In this document: positions 28,043 to 36,492 of the stretch, piece by piece | Layout of the letters: each line of letters begins with the position of its first letter | How positions within the stretch are numbered: position 1 is the stretch's first letter | Assembly: GCF_003719825.1 (NCBI RefSeq) | Contig: NZ_RIBS01000004.1 | Span: 124,001 to 188,000, forward strand | Source: Montanilutibacter psychrotolerans | Lineage (GTDB): Bacteria; Pseudomonadota; Gammaproteobacteria; Xanthomonadales; Xanthomonadaceae | DNA length: 64,000 nt | Direction of reading: 5' to 3' | The notes under the pieces: generated by a model | Databases searched by the model: none | What the model saw: the letters and a program-made list of their open reading frames with translations, nothing else | Told to the model about the DNA's origin: nothing | Made by a program: the position numbers and the translations under genes

Positions 28043-28807
28043 GTGGCCATCCAGCATTTCCCGCTCAAGCTTGTCTCGCGCCGCATGCTCGCGCCGACCG
28101 TCGGTCACTACGTGTTTGTGCGTGACGACGGCCAGCCGCTCGACTACCTGCCCGGCCAGTTCATCCAGGTGCACTTCCAGTACGCCGATGGCACCGCGAC
28201 CAAGCGCAGCTACTCGCTGGCGACCATCCACGACCACGCGATGGGCGCGGGCGAATCGGTCGAGATCGCGGTCAGCTATGTCCCCGGCGGCGCCGCCACC
28301 GCGCTGTTCGAGGGCCTGGCCGAGGGCGGCACCATCGACGCCAGCGGGCCGTTCGGCCGCTTCTGCCTGATGCCGGCCGATGCCAACCGGCGCTACATCC
28401 TGATCGGCACCGGCACCGGCGTGACCCCGTACCGGGCGATGCTGCCGCTGCTGCAGGCGGCCATCCGCGAGCGCGGTGCCGAGGTCGTGCTGCTGTTCGG
28501 TGCGCGCAATCCGGAAGAACTGTTGTACGGCGACGAGTTCCGCCAGTTCGCCAACGAAAACCCGGGCTTCCGTTTCGTCCCCTGCTTCTCGCGCGAATTG
28601 CCGGCGGAAGGATCGCCCCACGCCCATGCCGACGTGCGCCACGGCTACGTGCAGCAGTTCCTCGCCGAGTTCCAGCCCGACGCCCAGAGCGACATCGCGT
28701 ACCTGTGCGGCAACCCGAACATGGTCGATGCCTGCTTCGAGACGCTCAAGGAGCACGGCCTGCCGGTGCCGCAGATCCGCCGCGAAAAGTACGTCAGCAG
28801 CAAGTAG
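28043..28807 (+). CDS. Ferredoxin/flavodoxin--NADP(+) reductase
   Basis: The 254-residue FNR-type flavoprotein has the FAD-binding barrel (LPGQFIQVHFQ, then KRSYSLATIHD, an RxYS motif that contacts FAD). The NADP-binding domain shows LIGTGTGVTPYRAML, LFGARNPEELLYGDEF and CGNPNMVDACFETLKEHGLP, and the protein ends REKYVSSK. These enzymes move electrons between NADPH and ferredoxin or flavodoxin in the cytosol. The start is a GTG at 28043, since the conserved barrel begins directly after it and no nearer ATG exists. The gene is monocistronic; a hairpin lies at 28856-28874. Confidence 0.9.
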   Translation: MAIQHFPLKLVSRRMLAPTVGHYVFVRDDGQPLDYLPGQFIQVHFQYADGTATKRSYSLATIHDHAMGAGESVEIAVSYVPGGAATALFEGLAEGGTIDASGPFGRFCLMPADANRRYILIGTGTGVTPYRAMLPLLQAAIRERGAEVVLLFGARNPEELLYGDEFRQFANENPGFRFVPCFSRELPAEGSPHAHADVRHGYVQQFLAEFQPDAQSDIAYLCGNPNMVDACFETLKEHGLPVPQIRREKYVSSK

Positions 28808-29145
28808 GCGCTCGCCTTGCACCGTCCCGGCCCCGAACGAGGGACCGGGCTCCGCGGGAGACTCCCTGTCTCCCGTCCGGGCACGCCAGCGCACCGCAGG
28901 GCGCCGTCCGCAACCGACGCGACGGGCCAGGACGTCCGTCCCGGCGTCGCCCGCCTGATCTGTCTCGCCCCAACCTGTCCCCGGCCCCGGAGATCGACGC
29001 GGCCGCCGCGGTAGCCGACGCCTGTTTCCAGCGCCTGTTCCGACCGCGTGCTTCGAAGCGCCCGTGAAAGGACATGTCAGGTTTTTCGCGCCGCCCCCGT
29101 CTGCCATCCTCGACGTGTCTGCTACACGCACACCCAAGGGGATTC
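28808..29145 (+). other. Non-coding gap of about 340 bases with a hairpin
   Basis: No supported gene. A perfect 7-bp stem GGGAGAC/GTCTCCC with a five-base loop lies at 28856-28874, 49 bases past the reductase stop. It is a possible terminator although no T run follows. Nothing else was identified. Confidence 0.4.
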
Positions 29146-30681
29146 ATGCGCACCGCTCGATATCTGATTGCCGCTTTGACCGCGGCCCTGCTGTTGCCCG
29201 GCTGTTCCGCGCCGAATGGCAGCCACGACGCCACCGCCGCCAGCGGCACCGATGCCGGCACCTGGCAGTTCGGCAAGATCGCGTTCAAGCCCTGCTCGCT
29301 GAGCAGCCCGGTGAGTCCGCAGTCGATCGACGGCCGCTGCGCGACGTTGGCCGTGCCCGAGGACCCGGCCAAGCCCGGAGGCCGCAAGATCACCCTCAAC
29401 CTGGCCTGGCTGCCCAGCAACGCCCGGGGCGAACCGGCCGCGGACCCGGTGTTCTTCCTTGCCGGTGGCCCGGGCCAGGCGGCGACGGAACACGCCGCGA
29501 CCGTCAGCAACGGGCTGCGCGAGGTGCGCAAGCGTCGCGACATCGTGCTGGTCGACCAGCGCGGCACCGGCACGCTCAGCACGCTGGCCTGCAAGGGCAA
29601 CGACGGCAAGCCGATAGCCTTCGACGAAACCCGTATTGCCGACACGGCGACGGTCGCCGACCTCGCCCAGCGCTGCGCCGCGGCGCTGCAAGGCAAGGCC
29701 GATCCGCGCCTGTACACCACCACCGAAGCCATCACCGACCTGGAGGCGGTGCGTGCCGCGCTCGGCGTCGAGCAGGTCAACCTCGTCGGCGTGTCGTACG
29801 GCACCCGCGTGGCGCAGCAGTACGCCACGCGCTACCCCAGCCACACGCGCACGATGCTGCTCGACGGCATCGCGCCGAACGACCTGGTGGTGGGCAACGA
29901 GTTTGCACGGACCTTCGAGCGTGCGCTGCGCCTGCAGTCGGCCAACTGCCACAAGGTGCCGGCCTGCAAGGCGCGCTTTCCGCGCGACCTGCGCAGCCAG
30001 CTGACGGCGGTGCGTCAGCGCTTGTCGGCGCAACCGGTCGAGGTGGACTACCGCGACCCGTCCACCGGCGTGACCAAGCGCGACACGCTGACCGGCGAGG
30101 GCGTGCTCGGGTTGAGCCACGCCTTCTCGTACATGCCGCAGATGGCGGCGCTGCTGCCGGTGGTGATCGACGATGCCGAGCAGGGCCGCTACGCCCCGCT
30201 GATGGCGCTGTCGCAGCTGGTGACCGGCAGCATGGAAGGCCAGATGACGCGTGGCATGCAGTGGTCGGTGCTGTGCGCCGAGGACGCCGACCGCGCGCGT
30301 CCGGACCCGGCCGACGCCGATACCGTGATCGGTGCGGACATGAGCACGATGTTCTTCGCCGCGTGCAAGGCCTGGCCGACCGGCAAGCGCCCGAGCGGAT
30401 TCAACACGCCCATCCGGTCGCCGGTGCCGGCGTTGCTGATGTCGGGCGAGATCGATCCGGTGACCCCACCGGAGTATGGCGATCGCGTGCTCAAGGGCCT
30501 GCCCAACGGCCGTCACTTCGTGCTCGCAGGCCAGGGCCACAACGTGCTCGGCACGGGCTGCATGCCCAAGCTGATCGGCCAGTTCATCGAAACCGCCAAC
30601 GCCAAGGCGCTCGACGGCAAGTGCCTGGACACGATCGGCTACGTGCCGCCCTTCACCAGCTTCAACGGCTGGGAACCCTGA
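29146..30681 (+). CDS. Alpha/beta-hydrolase lipoprotein, TAP-like (tripeptidyl/prolyl aminopeptidase family)
   Basis: The 511-residue product has a lipoprotein signal MRTARYLIAALTAALLLPGCSA, Cys at residue 19. The hydrolase fold shows the oxyanion element VFFLAGGPGQAA, the GQRGTG-like string VDQRGTGTLS, and the nucleophile GVSYGTRVAQQYA. A lid region follows, then the acid in SGEIDPVTPPEYG and the histidine in GQGHNVLGTGCM. This layout fits the TAP C-terminal (peptidase S33) group that removes peptides from N-termini. It probably acts in the periplasm, attached to a membrane. An ATG at 29074 would precede the signal peptide by 24 residues and is rejected. Confidence 0.9.
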   Translation: MRTARYLIAALTAALLLPGCSAPNGSHDATAASGTDAGTWQFGKIAFKPCSLSSPVSPQSIDGRCATLAVPEDPAKPGGRKITLNLAWLPSNARGEPAADPVFFLAGGPGQAATEHAATVSNGLREVRKRRDIVLVDQRGTGTLSTLACKGNDGKPIAFDETRIADTATVADLAQRCAAALQGKADPRLYTTTEAITDLEAVRAALGVEQVNLVGVSYGTRVAQQYATRYPSHTRTMLLDGIAPNDLVVGNEFARTFERALRLQSANCHKVPACKARFPRDLRSQLTAVRQRLSAQPVEVDYRDPSTGVTKRDTLTGEGVLGLSHAFSYMPQMAALLPVVIDDAEQGRYAPLMALSQLVTGSMEGQMTRGMQWSVLCAEDADRARPDPADADTVIGADMSTMFFAACKAWPTGKRPSGFNTPIRSPVPALLMSGEIDPVTPPEYGDRVLKGLPNGRHFVLAGQGHNVLGTGCMPKLIGQFIETANAKALDGKCLDTIGYVPPFTSFNGWEP

Positions 30682-30807
30682 GCGCGGTGAGCGGCAACGC
30701 CTGAGCGGGCGAATGGATGCGCGGTAGACGCCGCGCGACGCGCCCGCCCCAGCAGCCGCCGACCTGCCCCTCGGTCCCTCCTACTCCCACCTTTTCGGTC
30801 TCCCTTC

Positions 30808-31554
30808 ATGATCACCGCACACGACCTGCACAAGGCGTTCAAGACCCAGACCGGTTTGGTCCAGGCGGTCTCGGGCGTCGATTTCGAAGCCCGCGACGGC
30901 CGGATCACCGGCTTGCTGGGTCCCAACGGCGCCGGCAAGACCACCACCTTGCGCATGCTCTACACCCTGATGCAGCCCGACCAGGGACGTGTCGAGGTCG
31001 ATGGCATCGATGCCGCAAGCAATCCAGCCGCGGTGCGCCGTGCGCTGGGCGTGCTGCCCGACGCGCGAGGCGTCTACAAGCGCCTGACCGCGCGCGAGAA
31101 CATCAGCTACTTCGGCGAGTTGCACGGCATGTCCAAGTCGCAGATCGCCGCGCGCACCGCCGCGCTCTCGGCGGCGCTGGACATGGGCGAGATTCTGGAT
31201 CGCCAGACCGAAGGTTTCAGCCAGGGCCAGCGCACCAAGACCGCCATCGCGCGCGCACTGGTGCACGACCCCAGGAACGTGATCCTGGACGAGCCCACCA
31301 ACGGCCTCGACGTGATGACCACCCGCGCGATGCGCGCCTTCCTGCAGCAACTTCGCAACGAGGGCCGCTGCGTGATCTTCTCCAGCCACATCATGCAGGA
31401 GGTGGCCGCCTTGTGTGACCGCATCGTCATCATCGCCAAGGGCCGCGTGGTCGCCGCCGGCACCGCCGACGAACTGCGCGCGACATTCGGCGAAGCCAAC
31501 CTCGAGGACGCCTTCGTCAAGGCGATCGGCTCGGAGGAGGGCCTGCACGCATGA
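30808..31554 (+). CDS. ABC transporter ATP-binding protein, NatA-like
   Basis: The 248-residue protein has Walker A GPNGAGKTTT, Q-loop-region LPDARGVYKRLTARENI, signature FSQGQRTK, Walker B VILDEPTNGLDV and switch FSSHIMQEV. The FSQGQ signature and the DARGVY string are typical of NatA-type exporters. It overlaps the permease gene by four bases (ATGA), so the two proteins form one exporter. NatAB of Bacillus exports sodium; that role is not demonstrable here, so no symbol is given. CTCCCTTC precedes the ATG without a strong ribosome site. Confidence 0.92.
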   Translation: MITAHDLHKAFKTQTGLVQAVSGVDFEARDGRITGLLGPNGAGKTTTLRMLYTLMQPDQGRVEVDGIDAASNPAAVRRALGVLPDARGVYKRLTARENISYFGELHGMSKSQIAARTAALSAALDMGEILDRQTEGFSQGQRTKTAIARALVHDPRNVILDEPTNGLDVMTTRAMRAFLQQLRNEGRCVIFSSHIMQEVAALCDRIVIIAKGRVVAAGTADELRATFGEANLEDAFVKAIGSEEGLHA

Positions 31555-32738
31555 AGACCTCCGTGTTCACCACCGTCTGGTCGGTCGTCCGCAAGGAACT
31601 GCTGGACCTGTCGCGCGACCGCCGCACACTCGCGATCGCGCTGCTGCTTGGCCCGCTGCTGTACCCGACGATGCTCCTGGGCCTGGGCAAGCTGGGCGAG
31701 AGCCGCGAGCGGACCCAACTCGACCAGGTGCTCGAGGTACCGGTCGTCGGCATGGAGCGCGCCCCGAACCTGGTCGCGTTCCTGGCCACCCAGGGCATCA
31801 CAGCGACGAAGGCACCGGCCGATCTGGATGCCGCGATCGCCCGCCAGGACGTCGACGTCGCGCTGCGGATCGACGAGGACTACGCGGCGGACTGGCACAA
31901 GGGCCGGCCGGCGCTGGTCGAGGTGGTCCAGGACAGCACACGCCGCAACGCCGAGATCCCGGTGACCCGCCTGCAACTGGCGCTGCACGCCTACCGCGAG
32001 CAGGTGGGCGCACTGCGCCTGATGGCGCGCGGCATCGACCCGGCGGTAACGCGTGCGGTCAACGTGGGCAACCGCGACCTGGCCACCGAAGCCGCCAAAC
32101 GGGGCCGCGTGCTGGCGTCGTTGCTGCCCTACCTGTTGATCCTGTCGTCGTTCCTCGGCGGCGCGGCGCTGATCATCGATGCCACCGCCGGCGAGCGCGA
32201 GCGGCAATCGCTGGAGCCGTTGCTGGCCACGCCGGTGGCACGCGGCGCGATCGTCAGCGGCAAGATCGCCGCGGCCTGCGCGCTGGGCCTGCTGTCGCTG
32301 CTGCTGACGCTGCTGGCGTTCAAGCTCAGTGCGCAGTTGGCCGGCGACGCGGCGAAAATGCTCGACGTCAGCCTGCTGGCCATCGCCAAGATGCTGTTGA
32401 TCCTGTTGCCGATGCTGCTGATCGGCACCTCGCTGCTGACCTTCCTGGCGGCCGGCTCGAAGAGCACCAAGGAAGCGCAGAGTCACATGGTGTGGCTGAT
32501 GCTGTTGCCGATGGTGCCGACCATCGTGCTGATGGTGAACCCGATCAAGACCGAGCTGTGGCAGTACACGGTCCCGTTCCTGGCCCAGAACCAGCTGCTG
32601 CTGAAGGTGATCCGCGCCGAGGCGATCGACCCGCAGGTCTGGCTGGTCTACTTGGGGTGCGGCTTCGCGATGGCGGCAGTGCTGTGGTACGCGGCGACGC
32701 TGCGTTACCAGCAGGAAAAGCTCGCGATCTCGACCTGA
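31551..32738 (+). CDS. ABC-2 type exporter permease, NatB-like
   Basis: The 395-residue protein has one N-terminal helix ([20 protein letters not shown]), an extracytoplasmic domain of about 130 residues, and then five to six helices. These include [39 protein letters not shown], the last part being the family motif [15 protein letters not shown]. This is the NatB/ABC-2 membrane-3 layout. It is translationally coupled to the NatA-like ATPase gene. A strong hairpin follows the stop at 32750-32780. The exported substrate is unknown. Confidence 0.92.
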   Translation: MKTSVFTTVWSVVRKELLDLSRDRRTLAIALLLGPLLYPTMLLGLGKLGESRERTQLDQVLEVPVVGMERAPNLVAFLATQGITATKAPADLDAAIARQDVDVALRIDEDYAADWHKGRPALVEVVQDSTRRNAEIPVTRLQLALHAYREQVGALRLMARGIDPAVTRAVNVGNRDLATEAAKRGRVLASLLPYLLILSSFLGGAALIIDATAGERERQSLEPLLATPVARGAIVSGKIAAACALGLLSLLLTLLAFKLSAQLAGDAAKMLDVSLLAIAKMLLILLPMLLIGTSLLTFLAAGSKSTKEAQSHMVWLMLLPMVPTIVLMVNPIKTELWQYTVPFLAQNQLLLKVIRAEAIDPQVWLVYLGCGFAMAAVLWYAATLRYQQEKLAIST

Positions 32739-32749
32739 TCGACGCCGTT

Positions 32750-32780
32750 CCGGACCTGCCCGGGTTGCGGGCGGGTCCGG
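32750..32780 (+). terminator. Strong GC hairpin after the NatAB-like operon
   Basis: CCGGACCTGCCCG pairs with CGGGCGGGTCCGG across a GGTTG loop: a 13-bp stem with a single U-G pair, 11 bases past the permease stop. There is no T run, so it may act through stalling or as a 3'-end stabiliser rather than a classic intrinsic terminator. Confidence 0.5.
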
Positions 32781-32949
32781 CTGGCGGCCGAACCCACCTA
32801 CTCGCCCGGGACCGGGGTTGCGCCGGGTCGGCGGGTGCCGGCCTGGCCGCATCCCGGCCGGCCCGCGCGGACGGGCCCTGCGCACCGGCGTTTGGAATGC
32901 AGGCCGCATCGGCGACAATGGCGCCCCTTGCCCGCTCCTGTCCGTCGCC

Positions 32950-33987
32950 ATGTCCAATGTTTCGCTGACCCGCCACCTGCTGGAAGAACAACGCGCCGGC
33001 CACATCAGCGCCGACCTGCGCCTGCTGATTGAAGTCGTCGCCCGCGCCTGCAAGACCATCTCGATCGCGGTGGGCAAGGGTGCGCTCGGTGGCGTCCTGG
33101 GCGAAGCCGGCACGCCGGGCGCGGCCAGCATGAACATCCAGGGCGAGGCGCAGAAGAAGCTCGACGTGATCGCCAACGACGTGCTCCTCGAGGCCAACGC
33201 CTGGGGCGGCCACCTCGCCGGCCTGGCGTCGGAGGAGATGGACCACAGCATGCCGATCGCGGACCTGTCGCCGGACGGCTACCCCAGCGGCAATTACCTG
33301 CTGCTGTTCGATCCGCTGGACGGTTCGTCCAACATCGACGTCAACATCTCCGTCGGCACGATCTTCTCGGTGCTGCGCTGCCCCGAGGGCGTCGCCGTGC
33401 CAGGCGACGAGCACTTCCTCCAGCCGGGCACCGACCAGGTGGCTGCGGGCTACTGCACGTACGGCCCGAACACCACGCTGGTGCTGACCGTCGGCCACGG
33501 CACGCACGCGTTCACGCTGGACCGTGAAGTCGGCAGCTTCATGCTGACCACGCACGGCATGCGGATCCCGGAAGAGACCAAGGAATTCGCGGTCAACATG
33601 TCCAACCAGCGCCATTGGCAGCCGCCGATGCAGCGCTACATCGGCGACCTGTTGCTGGGCAAGGAAGGTCCGCGCGGCAAGGACTTCAACATGCGCTGGG
33701 TCGCCTCGATGGTGGCCGACGTGCACCGCATCCTGACCCGCGGCGGCATCTTCAGCTATCCGCTCGACGCCAAGTGCGCCGACAAGGGCGGCAAGCTGCG
33801 CCTGATGTACGAAGCCAACCCGATGAGCCTGCTGGTCGAACAGGCCGGCGGCGCCGCCAGCACCGGTCGCATGCGCATGCTGGAAGTGCAGCCCAGCGGG
33901 TTGCACCAGCGCGTGCCGGTGTTCCTGGGCAGCAAGCTCGAGGTCGAGGCCGCGGTGCGCTACCACCTCGACCACGACGCCGGCTGA
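32950..33987 (+). CDS. fbp: Fructose-1,6-bisphosphatase class I
   Basis: The 345-residue enzyme shows the class I metal site [15 protein letters not shown] and the upstream [10 protein letters not shown]. The substrate-binding region contains [22 protein letters not shown] and [20 protein letters not shown] with GGIFSYP. It hydrolyses fructose-1,6-bisphosphate to fructose-6-phosphate in gluconeogenesis. The ATG at 32950 begins the normal family N-terminus ([13 protein letters not shown]); upstream in-frame starts add only unconserved residues. GACAAT at about 32916-32921 is a plausible -10. The 2OG oxygenase gene begins 20 bases downstream. Confidence 0.96.
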   Translation: MSNVSLTRHLLEEQRAGHISADLRLLIEVVARACKTISIAVGKGALGGVLGEAGTPGAASMNIQGEAQKKLDVIANDVLLEANAWGGHLAGLASEEMDHSMPIADLSPDGYPSGNYLLLFDPLDGSSNIDVNISVGTIFSVLRCPEGVAVPGDEHFLQPGTDQVAAGYCTYGPNTTLVLTVGHGTHAFTLDREVGSFMLTTHGMRIPEETKEFAVNMSNQRHWQPPMQRYIGDLLLGKEGPRGKDFNMRWVASMVADVHRILTRGGIFSYPLDAKCADKGGKLRLMYEANPMSLLVEQAGGAASTGRMRMLEVQPSGLHQRVPVFLGSKLEVEAAVRYHLDHDAG

Positions 33988-34007
33988 GCCAGGCCCGGAG
34001 CCCGCGC

Positions 34008-34739
34008 ATGTCCGCCGACACCGACGTCACGCCGGGCCAGCCCGACTTCATCGAGGTCTACCCCGATGCGTTGTCGGCCGAGCTGTGCGCGCAGTTGATC
34101 GCGCGCTTCGCCGCCAGTGGCGACAGCCACCCCGGCCGGGTCGGCGGCGGCGTGATGCCCGAGCTCAAGGACAGCCGCGATCTCACCATCAGCGGCCGCG
34201 CTGACTGGCGCGAAGCCGAGATCGCGCTCAACAGCGCGATGTTCACCTGCCTGCTGGGCTACCTGCGGCGTTATCCGCACACCCTGATCGCCCCGTTGAT
34301 GCTGGAAGTGCCCGGCAGCGACGGCAGCCGCCACCGGCTCACGCCCGAGCGCGTGGCGCAGATGGACGACGCCGAGCTGGCGCCGGTGGCGCGCATGGTG
34401 TTCCGTCCCGGCTCGATCAACCTGCAGCGCTACAGCGCGGGCCGCGGCGGCTATCCGTACTGGCATTGCGAGCTGTACCCGCGCGATGCCAAGTGCGAGA
34501 CCCTCCACCGCCACTTGCTGTGGACGGCCTACCTCAACGACTCGTTCGAGGCCGGCGAAACCGAGTTCCTGTACCAGCAGCGCAAGATCGCGCCGCGCAC
34601 CGGCAGCCTGCTGCTGGCCCCGGCGGCGTTCACCCACACCCACCGGGGCAACCGCCCGCAAGGCGGGGACAAGGTGATCGCGACCAGCTGGGTGCTGTTC
34701 CAGCGCGGCGAGCAGCTGTTCGGCACGTCGGGCGGGTGA
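34008..34739 (+). CDS. 2-oxoglutarate-Fe(II) oxygenase, prolyl-4-hydroxylase-like
   Basis: The 243-residue protein has a double-stranded beta-helix core. The putative iron ligands are the His and Glu of YWHCEL or the following HRHLLW region, and the distal His in FTHTHRGNRPQGGDK. An Arg/Lys that could bind 2-oxoglutarate lies in GDKVIATSWVLF. LQRYSAGRGGYPYWHCE and YLNDSFEAGETEFLY are typical of 2OG dioxygenases of unknown substrate. It starts at the ATG at 34008, 20 bases after fbp, probably co-transcribed; a long frame opening inside fbp is an overlap artefact. Exact ligand assignment needs alignment. Confidence 0.82.
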   Translation: MSADTDVTPGQPDFIEVYPDALSAELCAQLIARFAASGDSHPGRVGGGVMPELKDSRDLTISGRADWREAEIALNSAMFTCLLGYLRRYPHTLIAPLMLEVPGSDGSRHRLTPERVAQMDDAELAPVARMVFRPGSINLQRYSAGRGGYPYWHCELYPRDAKCETLHRHLLWTAYLNDSFEAGETEFLYQQRKIAPRTGSLLLAPAAFTHTHRGNRPQGGDKVIATSWVLFQRGEQLFGTSGG

Positions 34740-34813
34740 TGGTCCGATGTTGGGCGCGAGGTTGATGGCCCGATATCCTGGGCGGTCCGACCGGCGGACG
34801 CCGCGACCGCACT

Positions 34814-35245
34814 TCAGACGCGCGGGTGGTTCAGCACCAGCCAGTACAGACCGACCTGCTTGACCGCCCAGACGAACTGCTCGAAGTCGACCGGCTTCTG
34901 GATGTAGCTGTTGACGCCCAGCGCGTAGCTGGCCTCGACATCGAACGGCTCGGTGCTGGTGGTCAGCACCACCACCGGCAGCGTGCGCGTGGCGTCGTTG
35001 CCGCGGATCGCCTGCAGTACTTCGCGACCGTCGAGCTTGGGAAGGTTGAGGTCGAGCAGCACGATCGAAGGCAACTCACCGGCGTCGCGCCCGGCGTGCC
35101 GGCCGCGCGCGAACAGGTAATCCAGCGCCTCCGCGCCGTCCCCCACCACGACCAGCCGATTGGCGATCTTGGCTTCGTCGAACGCCAGGCGTGTGAGCTC
35201 GACGTCGTCGGGGTTGTCTTCGACCAGCAGGATTTCCTTCTGCAT
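34814..35245 (-). CDS. Single-domain response regulator, Rcp1-like
   Basis: The 143-residue receiver domain has LLVEDNPDDVELTRLAF (acidic pocket), phospho-acceptor Asp in VLLDLNLPKLDGREVL, Thr in VLTTST and Lys in SYIQKPVDFEQF. The NPDDVELT start and the Asn-Ser-Tyr-Ile-Gln-Lys string place it with Rcp1-type regulators that serve PAS/phytochrome-type kinases. There is no output domain. Its ATG lies within the TGATG overlap with the upstream kinase stop, so translation is coupled. The ATG at 35245 fits the receiver N-terminus better than an upstream in-frame start. Confidence 0.92.
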   Translation of the reverse strand: MQKEILLVEDNPDDVELTRLAFDEAKIANRLVVVGDGAEALDYLFARGRHAGRDAGELPSIVLLDLNLPKLDGREVLQAIRGNDATRTLPVVVLTTSTEPFDVEASYALGVNSYIQKPVDFEQFVWAVKQVGLYWLVLNHPRV

Positions 35246-36387
35246 CAGGTGTGGTTCCGGTGTGCCGGCACGGCCGGCCATTCGACATGGAAGGTGCTGC
35301 CCTCGCCGGGGGCGGAATCGGCACGCAAGGTGCCGTGGTGGCGTTCGATGACGCGCTTGGCGATGGCCAGGCCGAGCCCGTGGCCACCGCCTTCGTCCGG
35401 GCCGTGCAGGCGCTGGAAAGGCTGGAACAGCTTGTGGGCGTAGCGCATGTCAAAGCCACTGCCGGCATCGCGCACCCACATCCGCATGCTTCCCCCGCGC
35501 GTCTCGCCGCCCACGCAGATACTCACTTGTGGCTTCTCGCGCGAGAACTTCCACGCGTTTTCCATCAACCGCGTGAACATCACCTTGAGCAGGCGCTCGT
35601 CGCCCTGCGCGACCAAACCGGGCTGGACCTCGATGGTGGCGGCCCGCTCGGGATCGGCGTCGCGCTGTTCGGCGCCCACCCACTCGGCCAGCAGGCTGAG
35701 GTCGACCTGGGTGGACTTGAGTTCGGTGCGTGTCACGTACGACAGCTCTCCCAGCGCGGCGAGCAGGCTGCTCATGCGCATCGCGGCATTGCGAATGCGC
35801 GCGAGATGGTCCAGCCCACTGGCATCCAACTGGTCGGCATGACGCTCGGCGAGCAACGCCGAGAAGCTCTCGATCGAGCGCAGCGGCGCACGCAGGTCGT
35901 GCGCGACCGCGTCGGCAAACAGCTGCAGTTGCCGTTGCGAAGCGTCGAGCGCGAGCTGGTGCTCGTCGTCGAGCGCGCGCAGGCGCTCCTGCGCCATGCG
36001 TTCGGCGGTGATGTCGCGCAATTGCACCAGCAGGTACAGCGGCGCGCCGCCCGGATCGCGCATCACCGCGACGTTGGCGTGTGTCCACACGGTGTGCCCG
36101 TCGCGGTGCCGGTAGCGCTTGGCCGCATCGATGGTGTCGATGCGGCCGGCAAGCAGGTCGTCGATCGCGGCCGCGGAGCGATCGAGGTCATCGGCGTGGG
36201 TGAACTCGGCGGCGGGGCGGCCCAGCAACTCGGCGGCGCGGTACCCGAGCATTCGCTCGAAGGCCGGGTTGACCTCGATCCAGCACCGATCGAGGTCGAC
36301 GATCGCCATACCGATCCCGGAAGCGGCCATCGCGAGCCGGAAGCGTTCTTCTCCGGGAGGTGAGGCAGGTCGGGTGAATGGAGACAT
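35245..36387 (-). CDS. PAS-domain sensor histidine kinase
   Basis: The 380-residue kinase has a PAS domain (residues about 10-130: FRLAMAASGIGMAIVDLDRCWIEVN, YRHRDGHTVWTHANVAV) and a coiled linker. HisKA follows with FADAVAHDLRAPLRSIESF (His near 180), then HATPase_c with MENAWKFSRE, DAGSGFDMRYAHKLFQPF and GHGLGLAIAKRVI. No membrane segment is seen, so it senses a cytosolic cue, possibly through a PAS ligand. AHDLRAPLR and KLFQPFQRLH are typical of the phytochrome-like/Bph kinase group, consistent with the Rcp1-type partner encoded next. A GTG three codons upstream is an alternative start. TAGACT at 36419-36414 is a likely -10. Confidence 0.92.
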   Translation of the reverse strand: MSPFTRPASPPGEERFRLAMAASGIGMAIVDLDRCWIEVNPAFERMLGYRAAELLGRPAAEFTHADDLDRSAAAIDDLLAGRIDTIDAAKRYRHRDGHTVWTHANVAVMRDPGGAPLYLLVQLRDITAERMAQERLRALDDEHQLALDASQRQLQLFADAVAHDLRAPLRSIESFSALLAERHADQLDASGLDHLARIRNAAMRMSSLLAALGELSYVTRTELKSTQVDLSLLAEWVGAEQRDADPERAATIEVQPGLVAQGDERLLKVMFTRLMENAWKFSREKPQVSICVGGETRGGSMRMWVRDAGSGFDMRYAHKLFQPFQRLHGPDEGGGHGLGLAIAKRVIERHHGTLRADSAPGEGSTFHVEWPAVPAHRNHT

Positions 36388-36413
36388 CGTGGCCACGCGT
36401 GGGACTCAGGGCA

Positions 36414-36419
36414 AGTCTA
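36414..36419 (-). promoter_or_regulatory. Candidate -10 element of the kinase-regulator operon
   Basis: TAGACT on the minus strand (36419-36414) lies 26 bases before the kinase ATG at 36387. No -35 consensus was recognised at the usual distance. Confidence 0.4.
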
Positions 36420-36492
36420 ACCAGTGCCGTCGTGACGATGCGGTGCATGGCGGCGCGTGCACGGCGACCGTCCGCTCGCGCACAATGCCGGC

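Noticed and set aside
25988-29137. A 1049-codon frame spanning both yadGH-like genes and beyond
   Set aside because: It is the permease frame extended upstream through the ATPase gene; the permease start at 26788 overlaps the ATPase stop as expected.
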